Below, in pieces: positions 26,727 to 34,620 of a stretch of 41,291 nucleotides of DNA. The position numbers and the translations under genes are program-made. The stretch covers positions 1-41,291 of the forward strand of contig JAUVVG010000033.1 in NCBI GenBank assembly GCA_030604735.1. The letters run 5' to 3'. The DNA comes from Azoarcus sp. (GTDB taxonomy: Bacteria > Pseudomonadota > Gammaproteobacteria > Burkholderiales > Rhodocyclaceae). The number at the start of each line of letters is the position of its first letter. Position 1 is the first letter of the stretch. The notes beneath the pieces were generated by a model. It was not told where the DNA came from. It saw only the letters and a program-made list of their open reading frames with translations, and did no database searches.

Positions 26727-26745
26727 ACGTCGGATCGCGCATCCT

Positions 26746-26763
26746 TGTTGCACGCATGCAACA
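26746..26763. promoter_or_regulatory. Palindrome upstream of the porin gene
   Basis: TGTTGCA-CGCA-TGCAACA is a perfect 7-bp inverted repeat with a 4-base spacer, 143 bases before the porin ATG and 20 bases after the VapC remnant. It could be a regulator site for the porin or the old toxin gene operator. No T-tract follows. Confidence 0.4.
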
Positions 26764-26905
26764 GATGTGCGGCAAATGTGGCCGAATTCGGTCATCACGC
26801 TTGCTTCGCTCCGGTCGCATTTGCACAATGGCTCCAACTTCTCAATCGAGAGGTAAGTCGGGCCGGCGGCAAGCTGGTTTCAACTTCAAACTAGAGGAGA
26901 AATAC

Positions 26906-27961
26906 ATGCAAAAGAAACTGATTGCGCTGGCCGTCGCCGGTATGATCGCAGCGCCGGTCGCCATGGCTCAGTCCAACGTGACCATCTACGGTATCGTCGA
27001 TATCGGCTTCTCGCACAACTCCAGCTCGGACACCAAGACCTTCAAGTCGCGTCAGGGTCTGGATAGCGGCCAGCAGTCTGGCAGCCGTATCGGTTTCCGT
27101 GGCACCGAAGATCTGGGTAACGGCCTCAAGGCTGGTTTCGTTCTGGAAAGCTCCATGAACGTTGATCGTACCGACACGCTGAACACCAACCGTCAGTCCT
27201 TCCTGACCCTCGGTGGCGACTTCGGTACCATCGCCCTTGGCCGTCAGTACACCCCGCAGTTCAATATGGTTGGTGCGTTTGATCCGTTCGCCACGGGTAC
27301 CGTTGGTGACGTGACCTACGGTCGTGGTGTGTACTTCATGGGTGCTTCCGCGGCGCCGAACACGATCCGCCTTGATAACCTGATCGCTTATGTGTCGCCG
27401 AACTTCAACGGCTTCAACGTTACTGTTGGTTACACGGCCAACGGTCTTGGTGACGAAGAAATAACGCTCAGGGGTGTCGACAGCAACAACGCCAAGATTT
27501 GGGCGATCAACCCGATGTACCGTAATGGCCCGATCGCTTTGGGTTTGAACTATCACCAAGTCAAGATTGACGGTGGTTACAAAGACAAAGTGTGGGATCT
27601 GGGTGCTTCGTATGACTTTGGCGTAGCTAAGGTTTCAGCACTTTATGGCAACATGAAGTCAGACCTTTTTGATACAAAAGCCAAGCAGTGGATGGTTGGC
27701 TTGACTGCACCGGTCAGCGAAGCGGGTGCTGTCCAGTTGTCTTACTCACGCAACAAGATCGACGTGTCGGGTGGTAGCGATCCCAAAGCTAGCAAGTGGG
27801 CGCTGGGTTACACGCACAGCCTGTCCGCTCGTACCAATCTGTATGCAGCCTACGCCAAGATCAGCACCAACAATGCGGCTGAAGGTGGTTTCTCGACGTA
27901 CAGTGCTGGCTCTGCCGACTACACCAGCGGCTTCAACGTTGGTCTGCGTCACCGCTTCTAA
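26906..27961 (+). CDS. Gram-negative outer-membrane porin (Neisseria/Burkholderia type)
   Basis: The 351-residue product is a trimeric 16-strand beta-barrel general porin. A typical signal peptide (MQKKLIALAVAGMIAAPVAMA, cleavage before QSNVTIYG) is followed by the family N-terminus VTIYGIVDIG. GSRIGFRGTEDLGNGLKAGFVLE and the constriction-loop region with TIALGRQYTP follow. The protein ends in Phe (GLRHRF), as required for BamA insertion. GAGGAGA precedes ATG 26906. Codon usage is more biased and less GC-rich than its neighbours, consistent with high expression. A strong terminator follows. Both flanks are decayed toxin-antitoxin sequences. Confidence 0.96.
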   Translation: MQKKLIALAVAGMIAAPVAMAQSNVTIYGIVDIGFSHNSSSDTKTFKSRQGLDSGQQSGSRIGFRGTEDLGNGLKAGFVLESSMNVDRTDTLNTNRQSFLTLGGDFGTIALGRQYTPQFNMVGAFDPFATGTVGDVTYGRGVYFMGASAAPNTIRLDNLIAYVSPNFNGFNVTVGYTANGLGDEEITLRGVDSNNAKIWAINPMYRNGPIALGLNYHQVKIDGGYKDKVWDLGASYDFGVAKVSALYGNMKSDLFDTKAKQWMVGLTAPVSEAGAVQLSYSRNKIDVSGGSDPKASKWALGYTHSLSARTNLYAAYAKISTNNAAEGGFSTYSAGSADYTSGFNVGLRHRF

Positions 27962-27988
27962 TCGTCTCCTGACGGTTTGAAGTAACGG

Positions 27989-28008
27989 AAGGGCGCTTCG
28001 GCGCCCTT
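27989..28008 (+). terminator. Intrinsic terminator of the porin gene
   Basis: AAGGGCGC, a TTCG tetraloop and GCGCCCTT form a perfect 8-bp stem, followed by TCTGT. It starts 28 bases after the porin stop. The stable UUCG loop and T-rich tail make this the clearest intrinsic terminator in the window. Confidence 0.88.
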
Positions 28009-28033
28009 TCTGTCGTAGACTGCCTCGAAATCA

Positions 28034-28471
28034 TCAACTGCCGCAAACTGTCGTTTCCCACGACAGTTCACCGTACGGCGCGAGCTTGAAGTAGTCGTCC
28101 TTCATGCGCTCAGCATGACAGCTCGCCACGATATCATCACGCCTCAACGCGACCCAGGCATTCAGCAATATCATCTTGTTGGTGGGCAACTGACCATAAC
28201 GCAGCTTGTTGGCCATCACATCGATCGCAACTTCATGACCCTGACACTGCACGATGATCAAAGCTTGGGTGTTGGCCTTGGTTGGCGCGAAGGCGATCAC
28301 GATGCCGTTGAACACGCAGATCACCTTCAGCTCACCACGCGATACTCTCGATGTGTAGTTTGTCGGCAGCAGATGCGACAAATCCAAACCAATAACACCG
28401 TAATGCTCGCTGGCCTCGAATAACGGGGCGAGTGGATGCAAGTCGTTGCCATACTCTTGACTGAGCAGCAT
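28034..28471 (-). CDS. DUF4160-like protein, possibly degenerate
   Basis: This is a 145-residue ORF of lower GC than its neighbours. The C-terminal two thirds resemble DUF4160 proteins, usually toxin-side partners of DUF2442: FNGIVIAF at the domain start, GHEVAIDV, then LPTNKMILLNAWVALRRDDIV and a KLAP segment. The PPHFH motif common in that family is absent, and no DUF2442 gene is adjacent. About 45 N-terminal residues have no counterpart. ATG 28471 is a tentative start without a clear Shine-Dalgarno; the frame opens to 28579. It may be a divergent toxin-like gene or a remnant. Confidence 0.5.
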   Translation of the reverse strand: MLLSQEYGNDLHPLAPLFEASEHYGVIGLDLSHLLPTNYTSRVSRGELKVICVFNGIVIAFAPTKANTQALIIVQCQGHEVAIDVMANKLRYGQLPTNKMILLNAWVALRRDDIVASCHAERMKDDYFKLAPYGELSWETTVCGS

Positions 28472-28606
28472 AGGGTGAACGGGGTCGTTGCGTCGGGTGG
28501 TGTGCCGTGGGCTCAACAAGGAATGCGGGATAAAGTGTGCGCAAATTAGAATGCACATGGAGAAGGCGGTGCCAATCAATCAGAATCTCTTACGAACCGA
28601 CTCGGG

Positions 28607-28834
28607 CACGCCCCGTGTAAGCGAGCGACCAATCTCAGCCTGAATTGCGATGTTCTGGATGCAGCCTGGCAACACGATATCAACGTATCGCAGGTTTGCG
28701 ACAACTACCTTCGCGAAGTCGTCCGTCGAGAACAGGAACGTAAGTGGCGCGAGGGTCACACTGACTTTATTTCCGCCTATAACGTCACCACCGAGGTCGA
28801 AGGCTTGCCTCTGGATGAATGGAGCAGCCTCTAC
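28607..28834 (+). pseudogene. Remnant of a CcdA-type antitoxin gene lacking start and stop
   Basis: The plus-strand frame from about 28619 reads KRATNLSLNCDVLDAAWQHD, then INVSQVCDNYLREVVRREQE, RKWREGHTDFISAYN and EGLPLDEWSSLY. This is the ribbon-helix-helix and the toxin-wrapping tail of CcdA. No ATG, GTG or TTG start exists in frame after the TAG near 28549. The frame also runs through where the stop should be (TAC TGC at 28832-28837). Restoring ATG between 28836 and 28837 would recreate TGA for ccdA and ATG for ccdB. It is therefore a non-functional scar. Confidence 0.75.
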
Positions 28835-28902
28835 TGCAGCGATTCGACGTCGATGCCAATCCAGGCAGTCATGCCCGGACCACGCCCTGCCTGCTGGATT
28901 AA
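28834..28902 (+). pseudogene. Remnant of the CcdB toxin N-terminus
   Basis: In the frame starting CTG-CAG at 28834 the translation is QRFDVDANPGSHARTTPCLLD followed by TAA at 28900. This matches the first beta-strands of CcdB (QRFDV-x-NP and TPYLLD-x-Q). The start codon is missing, the frame stops after about 22 residues, and the remaining gene is absent because the Uma2-like gene begins at 28912 on the other strand. CcdB poisons DNA gyrase in intact systems; nothing active can be made here. Confidence 0.72.
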
Positions 28903-28911
28903 CAGAGCAAG

Positions 28912-29479
28912 TCACTCCTCAGGGATATCCTCGAACACCGCATCCAGCCCGGCTTCGAATTCGATCGATGGCAGGATGAGCGCGCGGGCGCTGTCGCGGG
29001 TGGCGAGCAGCCAGTCGCTCTCCGGGGTGCGGCGGAAGATCTCGATCGCGCGGCGATCGGGGTCGATGAGCGCGTATTCCTGCAGGCTCGGCAGCATGCG
29101 GTAGGCTGCGAACTTCACGCCGCGGTCGTAGGCGGCGGTGCTGTCCGAGAGCACTTCGATGATGACCTTGGGCTGGGTCAGGGTGCGTTCGGCGGCCAGG
29201 TCTTCCGGCGCGCAGCTGACGAAGACATCCGGATAGAACACGGGCGTCGGCGGCGCTGACCTCGACCTGCATGTCGGAGATGTAGGCGCGGCATCCGCTA
29301 CCGCGCAGGTGCGTTTTCAATAGCGCGAAGCAATTGCCGGCAACGATGACATGCGCCTGACGCGCACTGGTCATCGCGAAGACGTCGCCACGGCAGTATT
29401 CATGCTTGTCGGGCTGTCCGGCTTCCCAGGTCAGGAAGCCTCCGCGCGTCATTGCGTGTTTCTCACCGCGCAGCGCCAT
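28912..29479 (-). pseudogene. Uma2/DUF820-family putative endonuclease gene with a frameshift
   Basis: From ATG 29479 (GAGGAGA Shine-Dalgarno) the frame gives a typical Uma2 N-terminus: LTWEAGQPDKHEYCRGDVFAM, ARQAHVIVAGN and CRAYISDMQVEVSAADA. At about 29242-29244 (a CCC on the coding strand) the frame must shift by one base to continue VFYPDVFVSC, then QPKVIIEVLSDSTAAYDRG (catalytic E-x-LS) and ALIDPDRR, to the stop at 28912. Both halves are well preserved, so the mutation is recent, or a sequencing error. The family adopts a PD-(D/E)xK-like fold of uncertain role. Confidence 0.82.
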
Positions 29480-29735
29480 GTGCGGTTCTCCTCGAATCAG
29501 GCCTTCACGGGGCTGCCCCGCAAAAGCACGCGACTTCGGTCCTCCTTAGCGTGTCGATGACATCGCGAGCCTGATGGTTCCACTGTGCCCCCCAGGGCTC
29601 GGCCGGGGGCTGCGGATGACGAGGGCACTGCGCCAGTCTCTCAAGAAAACGTTCCGCACGCCATCGCTGTCTTTGCGAACGCCTTTCACCGTGTGCGGGG
29701 TTGGAATGCTCAGAAGGAGTGATAGCACCCTGAAA
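29480..29735. other. Intergenic region between the Uma2-like and racemase genes
   Basis: No coding family is recognised on either strand in these 256 bases. Apart from the GAGGAGA ribosome site serving 29479, no terminator or strong palindrome is visible. Open frames here are products of GC-rich composition. Confidence 0.4.
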
Positions 29736-30491
29736 TCACGGCTTGACCGGGACCTGCTGAGCCAGGCCCTGTGCCCATCCGCAGGGTGTCTTGGCCGGAG
29801 GGAGTGCGTAATCGCCGTTCTTGCTCGTGCCCAGGCCGCAACGCACCAGCGCCTCGGCAAAACCGATCGCCACGGTGACGCCGTCGATCACCGGCACGCC
29901 GAGTTCGATGCCGAGCCGTTTGGCCAGATCCGACATGCCGGCGCAGCCGAGTACGATGGCGCCGCAGCGGTCCGCGGCGAGCGCGACTTTGGCTTCGGCG
30001 AGGATGCGCTCGTAGGCCTGGCTGGCCGGGTCTTCCAGGCCGAGCACCGGGATCTCGACGGCACGGATCCGGCGGCAATGATTGTGGATGCCGTATTTGC
30101 GCGTCAGGTGCTCGGCGATTACCACGGTGCGCTCGAGGGTGGTGATGACGCTGAAGCCGGTCGCGAGCAGGGTGGCGGCGTGCATCGCGGCTTCGGCGAT
30201 GCCGATCACCGGGCCAGTGGCGACCTCGCGGGCCGCGTCGAGGCCGGGGTCACCGAAGCAGGCGATGATATGGGCGTCGCAGCCCTCGGCTTCACCGCGC
30301 CGGACTTCTTCCACGACGCCGAGGGCGGCGATGGCTTCGTCCAGGTGACATTCGATCGACGGCACACCGCCATCCGGGCTGACCGCGCGGATGGCGGTGT
30401 CGGGTGAGGCCACCGCCTGAGCGGATTCTTCTATCAGTCGTGTCATCGACCAGGTGGTGTTGGGGTTGATCAGGTTGAGCTTCATCTTCAT
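29736..30491 (-). CDS. Hydantoin racemase-type Asp/Glu racemase family protein
   Basis: This 251-residue cofactor-independent racemase has the two catalytic cysteines of hydantoin racemases: Cys78 (ACFGDPG) and Cys183 (LGCAGM). Their positions agree within two residues with those reported for characterised hydantoin racemases (Cys76/Cys181). The N-terminal LNLINPNTT and the GIAEAAMHAA block are family-typical. It would interconvert D- and L-5-substituted hydantoins or a similar ureide. The gene is divergent from the carbamoylase across a 331-base spacer. ATG 30491 is chosen; an ATG six bases downstream is possible. Confidence 0.88.
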   Translation of the reverse strand: MKMKLNLINPNTTWSMTRLIEESAQAVASPDTAIRAVSPDGGVPSIECHLDEAIAALGVVEEVRRGEAEGCDAHIIACFGDPGLDAAREVATGPVIGIAEAAMHAATLLATGFSVITTLERTVVIAEHLTRKYGIHNHCRRIRAVEIPVLGLEDPASQAYERILAEAKVALAADRCGAIVLGCAGMSDLAKRLGIELGVPVIDGVTVAIGFAEALVRCGLGTSKNGDYALPPAKTPCGWAQGLAQQVPVKP

Positions 30492-30822
30492 TGGTGCAGG
30501 CCTTTCTTTAAAGAGGGTGATGCTCGGAGTAGATGAGGGTGAGGTTGGTGGCTTACGACGCCGCTACGCCACCAGGTTTGACAGCGCGCTGCTAGGGTGT
30601 TTGCGTGACGGCTCTTGGGGTGCTCCATTGCTTCCGTGTCCCGCACGAATCTCATAAACGAGGAGTGCTGAAACGGGGTATTGCATGCTGGTTACAAGGA
30701 CCGACAGCGGGACAGACGGCAGGCGATCCTTTGCCTGGCGCGACATCACATGCGGTAGCGGTTACGCGGCCTGAAAATTGCTTGATTCTGCCATTGCGTT
30801 GACATGTGTGGGAGTGAATGCG
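30492..30822. other. Divergent regulatory spacer between racemase and carbamoylase genes
   Basis: No gene is recognised. A long imperfect inverted repeat is present (GGTGGCTTA...TAcGCCACC, about 30545-30573), and a GGAG ribosome site (30811-30814) serves the carbamoylase. No convincing sigma-70 box pair was found on either strand. Confidence 0.45.
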
Positions 30823-32118
30823 GTGAATGTTCGATTGAATGAGGGTGGCGGAGTCGGGGTCGAGGCGCTGTCGGTCGAGGGTGACCGGTTGTGGCAGTCG
30901 TTGATGGATCTGGCGCGGATCGGGGCGACCGACAAGGGCGGAGTGTGCCGGCTGGCGCTGACCGAGCTCGACCGGCAGGCGCGCGACCAGTTCGTCGCGT
31001 GGATGCGGGCAGAGGGCTGCAGCATACGGGTCGATGCGATCGGGAACATCTTTGCCCGCCGGCCCGGCGAGCGCGACGACCTGCCTGCAATCGCGACCGG
31101 TAGCCATATCGACACCCAGCCGACCGGGGGCAAGTTCGATGGCAATTATGGCGTGATGGCCGGCCTCGAAGTGGTGCGGGCGCTGAACCAGGCCGGCATC
31201 CGCACCGAGGCGCCGATTGAGGTTTGCGTGTGGACCAACGAGGAAGGTTCGCGCTTCGTGCCGGTGATGATGGGCTCCGGGGTGTATGCGGAGGCGTTCA
31301 GCCTCGAGCACGCGTTGACCCGGACCGATCATGAGGGGGTCTCGGTAGGGCAGGCGCTGGTAGCGATCGGCTATGCCGGCACCGAAGCGGCGTCGGTTGC
31401 GGCCGGCGCGCCCCGTTTTGGTGCCTACTTCGAGGCCCATATCGAGCAGGGGCCGGTGCTGGAAGATGCGGCTACCACGATTGGTGTCGTGACCGGTGCC
31501 CTCGGCCAACGCTGGTACGACGTCACGGTGACCGGCATGGAAGCGCACGCCGGGCCGACTCCGATGCGCTTGCGCAAGGATGCCCTGTTCGCCGCCACCC
31601 ATCTGATGCAACAGGTGATCGAGATCGCGCTGGCCCATCAGCCCGATGGGCGTGGCACGGTAGGGTGTGTCGAGGTGTTCCCGAATTCGCGCAACGTGAT
31701 CCCGGGCCGGGTCGGCTTCACGGTGGATTTCCGCCATGCGACCGACGAAGGATTGCTCGCGATGGACGCCGCCCTGCGGGCCGCAGCCGAGGCCTTGTGC
31801 GCACGCTTCCCGGTGGGGATCGAGATCGAGCAGGTGGTGTACTACGAGCCGATCGCCTTCGACCGGACGCTGGTCGCGGCGGTGCGGGAAGGCGCTGCAC
31901 GTGCGGGGCTGAGTCATCTCGACATCGTCAGTGGCGCGGGGCATGACGCGGTTTATGTGGCGCGGACCGCGCCGGCCGCGATGATCTTCGTGCCGTGCAA
32001 GGACGGCATTTCGCACAACGAGATCGAAGACGCCGACCCGGTGCATCTGGCGGCCGGGGCCAACGTCTTGCTTCACGCCATGCTCGCCCGTGCCGGAGTC
32101 GTTGCTGCCGAGCCATAG
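30823..32118 (+). CDS. N-carbamoyl-L-amino-acid hydrolase / ureidopropionase-type M20 amidohydrolase
   Basis: This 431-residue binuclear-metal enzyme removes the carbamoyl group from N-carbamoyl amino acids (or beta-ureidopropionate). Metal and substrate residues visible are His95 (GSHIDT), Asp106 (KFDGNYG), Glu140/Glu141 (TNEEGSRF), His206 (EAHIEQGP), the dimerisation-domain His242 (EAHAGPTPM), and the final metal His in GISHNEIED. GTG 30823 is chosen because GGAG lies eight bases upstream and the N-terminus fits; earlier in-frame GTGs exist. With the racemase it supplies two of the three hydantoin-pathway steps. It converges on the amidase gene. Confidence 0.92.
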   Translation: MNVRLNEGGGVGVEALSVEGDRLWQSLMDLARIGATDKGGVCRLALTELDRQARDQFVAWMRAEGCSIRVDAIGNIFARRPGERDDLPAIATGSHIDTQPTGGKFDGNYGVMAGLEVVRALNQAGIRTEAPIEVCVWTNEEGSRFVPVMMGSGVYAEAFSLEHALTRTDHEGVSVGQALVAIGYAGTEAASVAAGAPRFGAYFEAHIEQGPVLEDAATTIGVVTGALGQRWYDVTVTGMEAHAGPTPMRLRKDALFAATHLMQQVIEIALAHQPDGRGTVGCVEVFPNSRNVIPGRVGFTVDFRHATDEGLLAMDAALRAAAEALCARFPVGIEIEQVVYYEPIAFDRTLVAAVREGAARAGLSHLDIVSGAGHDAVYVARTAPAAMIFVPCKDGISHNEIEDADPVHLAAGANVLLHAMLARAGVVAAEP

Positions 32119-32188
32119 GTCAGCGGGCGGTGTCCGATTCTTCGTGGCCCGCATTGGCCATGGCTCGACAGGCACATGGGCTCGGGCG

Positions 32189-33382
32189 TCAAGTGTCCGA
32201 TGCCGCCATGATGGTTCCGGCCAGCGCGATCAGGCTGCGGTCGCTGCCGGCCGGGCCGAGTAGCGACAGGCCCAGCGGGGCGCCCTGGCGTTTCGCGATC
32301 GGCATCGACAGTTGCGGAAAGCCGGACAGACCGGCCAGGCACAGCAGCTTGATCGCGTGGTTGCGGTAGGTTTCCAGTTCGGCCTCCGAGGTGGCCAGCA
32401 GCGGTGCGATGTCCGGCATCGAGGGGAGAACCAGGACGCCGTCGTCGCCAAGCAAGTCGGCCAGGCGCGCGGTGACCGCCTTGCGCACGAGGCAGGCTTC
32501 TTCGAACTGGGCGTCGGTGACTTGCTTGGACCAGGCAAAACGCTCCTTGACGCCGGGTCCGAGCGCGAGGCCGTGGGTCTCGATCAGCTCGCCATCGGTT
32601 TGCCACGCTTCCCGACCCTGGATGTAGCGGAAGGCCCAGTACAAGGCGTCGAAACCCTCAGGTGCCATCTCGACCTGTCCGAGCTTGCCGAACAAGGCTT
32701 CGATACGGGTCAGCGCCGGATCGAAGGCCTCGCTGACTGCGGCCTCGAGCAGGCCCCAGCCGTCATCCGGAAAGAGCAGGCGCGGCGAAGCTGGCAGTAC
32801 GGTGGTGTCGTCGCCGAGCAGGACGGCGCCCACCCGGGAGAAAGTGTCGATGTCGCGGGTGAAGAAGCCGCAGGTGTCGTAGCTCGGTGCGAGGTCCATG
32901 CAGCCGGCCAGGCTGATCCGGGCGTGGGTCGGGCGGAGGCCGAACAGGCCGCAGTGGCTGGCCGGGGCGCGGACAGACCCGCCGGTGTCGGTGCCCAGCG
33001 CGAAATCGACCAGGCCGTTGGAGACGGCGGCTGCCGAACCGGAGCTGGAGCCACCCGGGATGCGGTCGGGTGCGCCGCCGTTGCGCGGGGTGCCGAAGTG
33101 GGCATTGATGCCGTTCATCGAGAACGCGAGCTCGTCGGGGTAAGTCTTGCCGGCCAGCTCGGCGCCGGCGTCGAGCAGGGTCTGCACGGTGGGGGCGGTG
33201 GTGCTCTTGATGCCGGACAGGGCGAGTACATGGGGGTTGCCGCCGCCGGTGGGGTAGCCTGCGACATCGAACAAATCCTTGGCGGCGAAGCGCAGCCCGG
33301 CCAGCGGGCCGGTGTCGGCGTAGGGCAGGACGACGCCGGGGTAAGGGACGAAGGCGTGGGCGGGGTCTTTGTCTAGCAGCAT
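32189..33382 (-). CDS. Amidase-signature family hydrolase, AMI1-like
   Basis: The 397-residue protein contains the Ser-cisSer-Lys triad: Lys35 (AAKDLFD), cis-Ser112 in PGGSSSGSA and nucleophile Ser136 in TDTGGSVRAP. These positions agree within one residue with plant AMI1 (Lys36/Ser113/Ser137), and the short length (about 400) also fits the AMI1-type clade rather than GatA. It hydrolyses a small amide, with no identifiable substrate. ATG 33382 has an AAGGAG about 12 bases upstream, somewhat distant. It is probably the last gene of the importer operon, 23 bases after the oppD-like gene. Confidence 0.9.
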   Translation of the reverse strand: MLLDKDPAHAFVPYPGVVLPYADTGPLAGLRFAAKDLFDVAGYPTGGGNPHVLALSGIKSTTAPTVQTLLDAGAELAGKTYPDELAFSMNGINAHFGTPRNGGAPDRIPGGSSSGSAAAVSNGLVDFALGTDTGGSVRAPASHCGLFGLRPTHARISLAGCMDLAPSYDTCGFFTRDIDTFSRVGAVLLGDDTTVLPASPRLLFPDDGWGLLEAAVSEAFDPALTRIEALFGKLGQVEMAPEGFDALYWAFRYIQGREAWQTDGELIETHGLALGPGVKERFAWSKQVTDAQFEEACLVRKAVTARLADLLGDDGVLVLPSMPDIAPLLATSEAELETYRNHAIKLLCLAGLSGFPQLSMPIAKRQGAPLGLSLLGPAGSDRSLIALAGTIMAASDT

Positions 33383-33405
33383 GGTGAGTGATTGCTCCTT
33401 ATCGT

Positions 33406-34620
33406 TCAGACTGTTGCAGGCTCGATTCTGGGCATCCCGGCTGCGGTCGCGTCGGTGCGAATACAGCGGGCGCGATGAAGTTCGCTGAGCTGCACCGCAT
33501 CGGGCTGGATCTCGTGGCATCGGGGCTCGGCGAAGACGCAGCGCCCGGCAAAAGCGCAGCCGGGGGGAAGGGCCGCGAGATCGGGTGGAGAGCCGGCGAT
33601 GCTTGCCAGCCGGGCGCCCTTGGCCATTGCGCCGTGGGCGCGCGACTGCATCAGTGCCAGGGTATACGGGTGGCGCGGGTTGTGCATCACCTCGCGGGTG
33701 GGGCCTTCCTCGACGATGCGCCCGGCGTACATCACCGCGAAGCGTTCCGCCACTTCGACCGCGGCGCCCATGTCGTGGGTGACGAAGATGATCGCCAGTC
33801 CCAGCTCCCGCTGCAGTTCGCGCAGCAGCAACAGGATCTGGATCTGCACGGTCGCGTCCAGCGCGGTAGTGGGTTCATCGGCGAGCAGCACTTGCGGCCG
33901 ACAGGCGAGCGCGAGCGCGATCATCGCGCGCTGGCGCATGCCGCCGGACATCTCGTGCGGATAGGCATCGAGGCGTCGCTCGGGGCTGGGAATGCGGACC
34001 CTTTCGAAAAGCTCGAGCGCGCGCTTGCGTGCGTCCGCCACGCTGATTTTCTCGTGGCGGCGGATGGATTCGATGATCTGCGCGCCAACGGTATAGACCG
34101 GGTCGAGCGCGAGCAACGGCTCCTGGAAGATCATCGACGCGACCCGGCCGCGATAGTCGGCCAGCGCCCGGTTCGACAGCGACAGCACCGCATGGCCGGC
34201 GATGTCGATCTGGCCGCCGATCACGGTGCGCCGCTCCGAGTGCAGGCGCAGCAGCGAGCGCAGGGTCACGCTCTTGCCGGAACCGGATTCGCCGATCAGC
34301 GCGATCGATTCGCCGCGCCGGACCACGAGGTCCACGCCATTGACCGCCTTGATCGGCCGCTTGCCCGGATTGAAGGTCACGGTCAGGTCGCGGACCGAGA
34401 CGATTGGCGGCTCGCTGGCCAAGGCGGGCGAGTGGGCGTCTGAGACCTTGGTCGCCGCGGTGGCGAACCCCGCGGCGGGTTCGGTGACCGGTGTCGTGGC
34501 AGTGCTTGTGGCCGATCCGACGGCCGATGCTGAAGGACCGGCCGCTTCGGCGGCAGCAGGTGAAGGGGGGCACTTGGGGGCGGCTGGGGTGTGGGCGTCC
34601 GTCATCGGTTTCTCCGTCAT
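33406..34620 (-). CDS. Peptide/opine-type ABC importer ATP-binding protein (DppD/OppD-like)
   Basis: This 404-residue cytoplasmic ATPase of a peptide-class importer has Walker A GESGSGKS (110-117), Q-loop FQEP, signature MSGGMRQR, Walker [13 protein letters not shown], the switch His in VTHD, and the C-terminal oligopeptide-transporter Cys cluster ([14 protein letters not shown]) typical of DppD/OppD. An Ala/Pro/Thr-rich stretch of about 70 residues precedes the domain and is unusual. ATG 34620 overlaps the preceding stop (ATGA); ATG 34605 has the better Shine-Dalgarno (GGAG) and may be the true start. Confidence 0.94.
   Translation of the reverse strand: MTEKPMTDAHTPAAPKCPPSPAAAEAAGPSASAVGSATSTATTPVTEPAAGFATAATKVSDAHSPALASEPPIVSVRDLTVTFNPGKRPIKAVNGVDLVVRRGESIALIGESGSGKSVTLRSLLRLHSERRTVIGGQIDIAGHAVLSLSNRALADYRGRVASMIFQEPLLALDPVYTVGAQIIESIRRHEKISVADARKRALELFERVRIPSPERRLDAYPHEMSGGMRQRAMIALALACRPQVLLADEPTTALDATVQIQILLLLRELQRELGLAIIFVTHDMGAAVEVAERFAVMYAGRIVEEGPTREVMHNPRHPYTLALMQSRAHGAMAKGARLASIAGSPPDLAALPPGCAFAGRCVFAEPRCHEIQPDAVQLSELHRARCIRTDATAAGMPRIEPATV

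Noticed and set aside
28580-28915. A 111-codon minus-strand ORF opposite the ccdA remnant
   Set aside because: The plus strand carries a recognisable CcdA/CcdB relic; the minus frame has no family likeness.
29574-30407. A 277-codon plus-strand ORF across the racemase gene
   Set aside because: It is the shadow of the racemase gene, whose catalytic cysteines lie on the minus strand.
32312-33376. A 354-codon plus-strand open frame opposite the amidase gene
   Set aside because: It is a GC-rich shadow frame; the amidase triad on the minus strand is clear.
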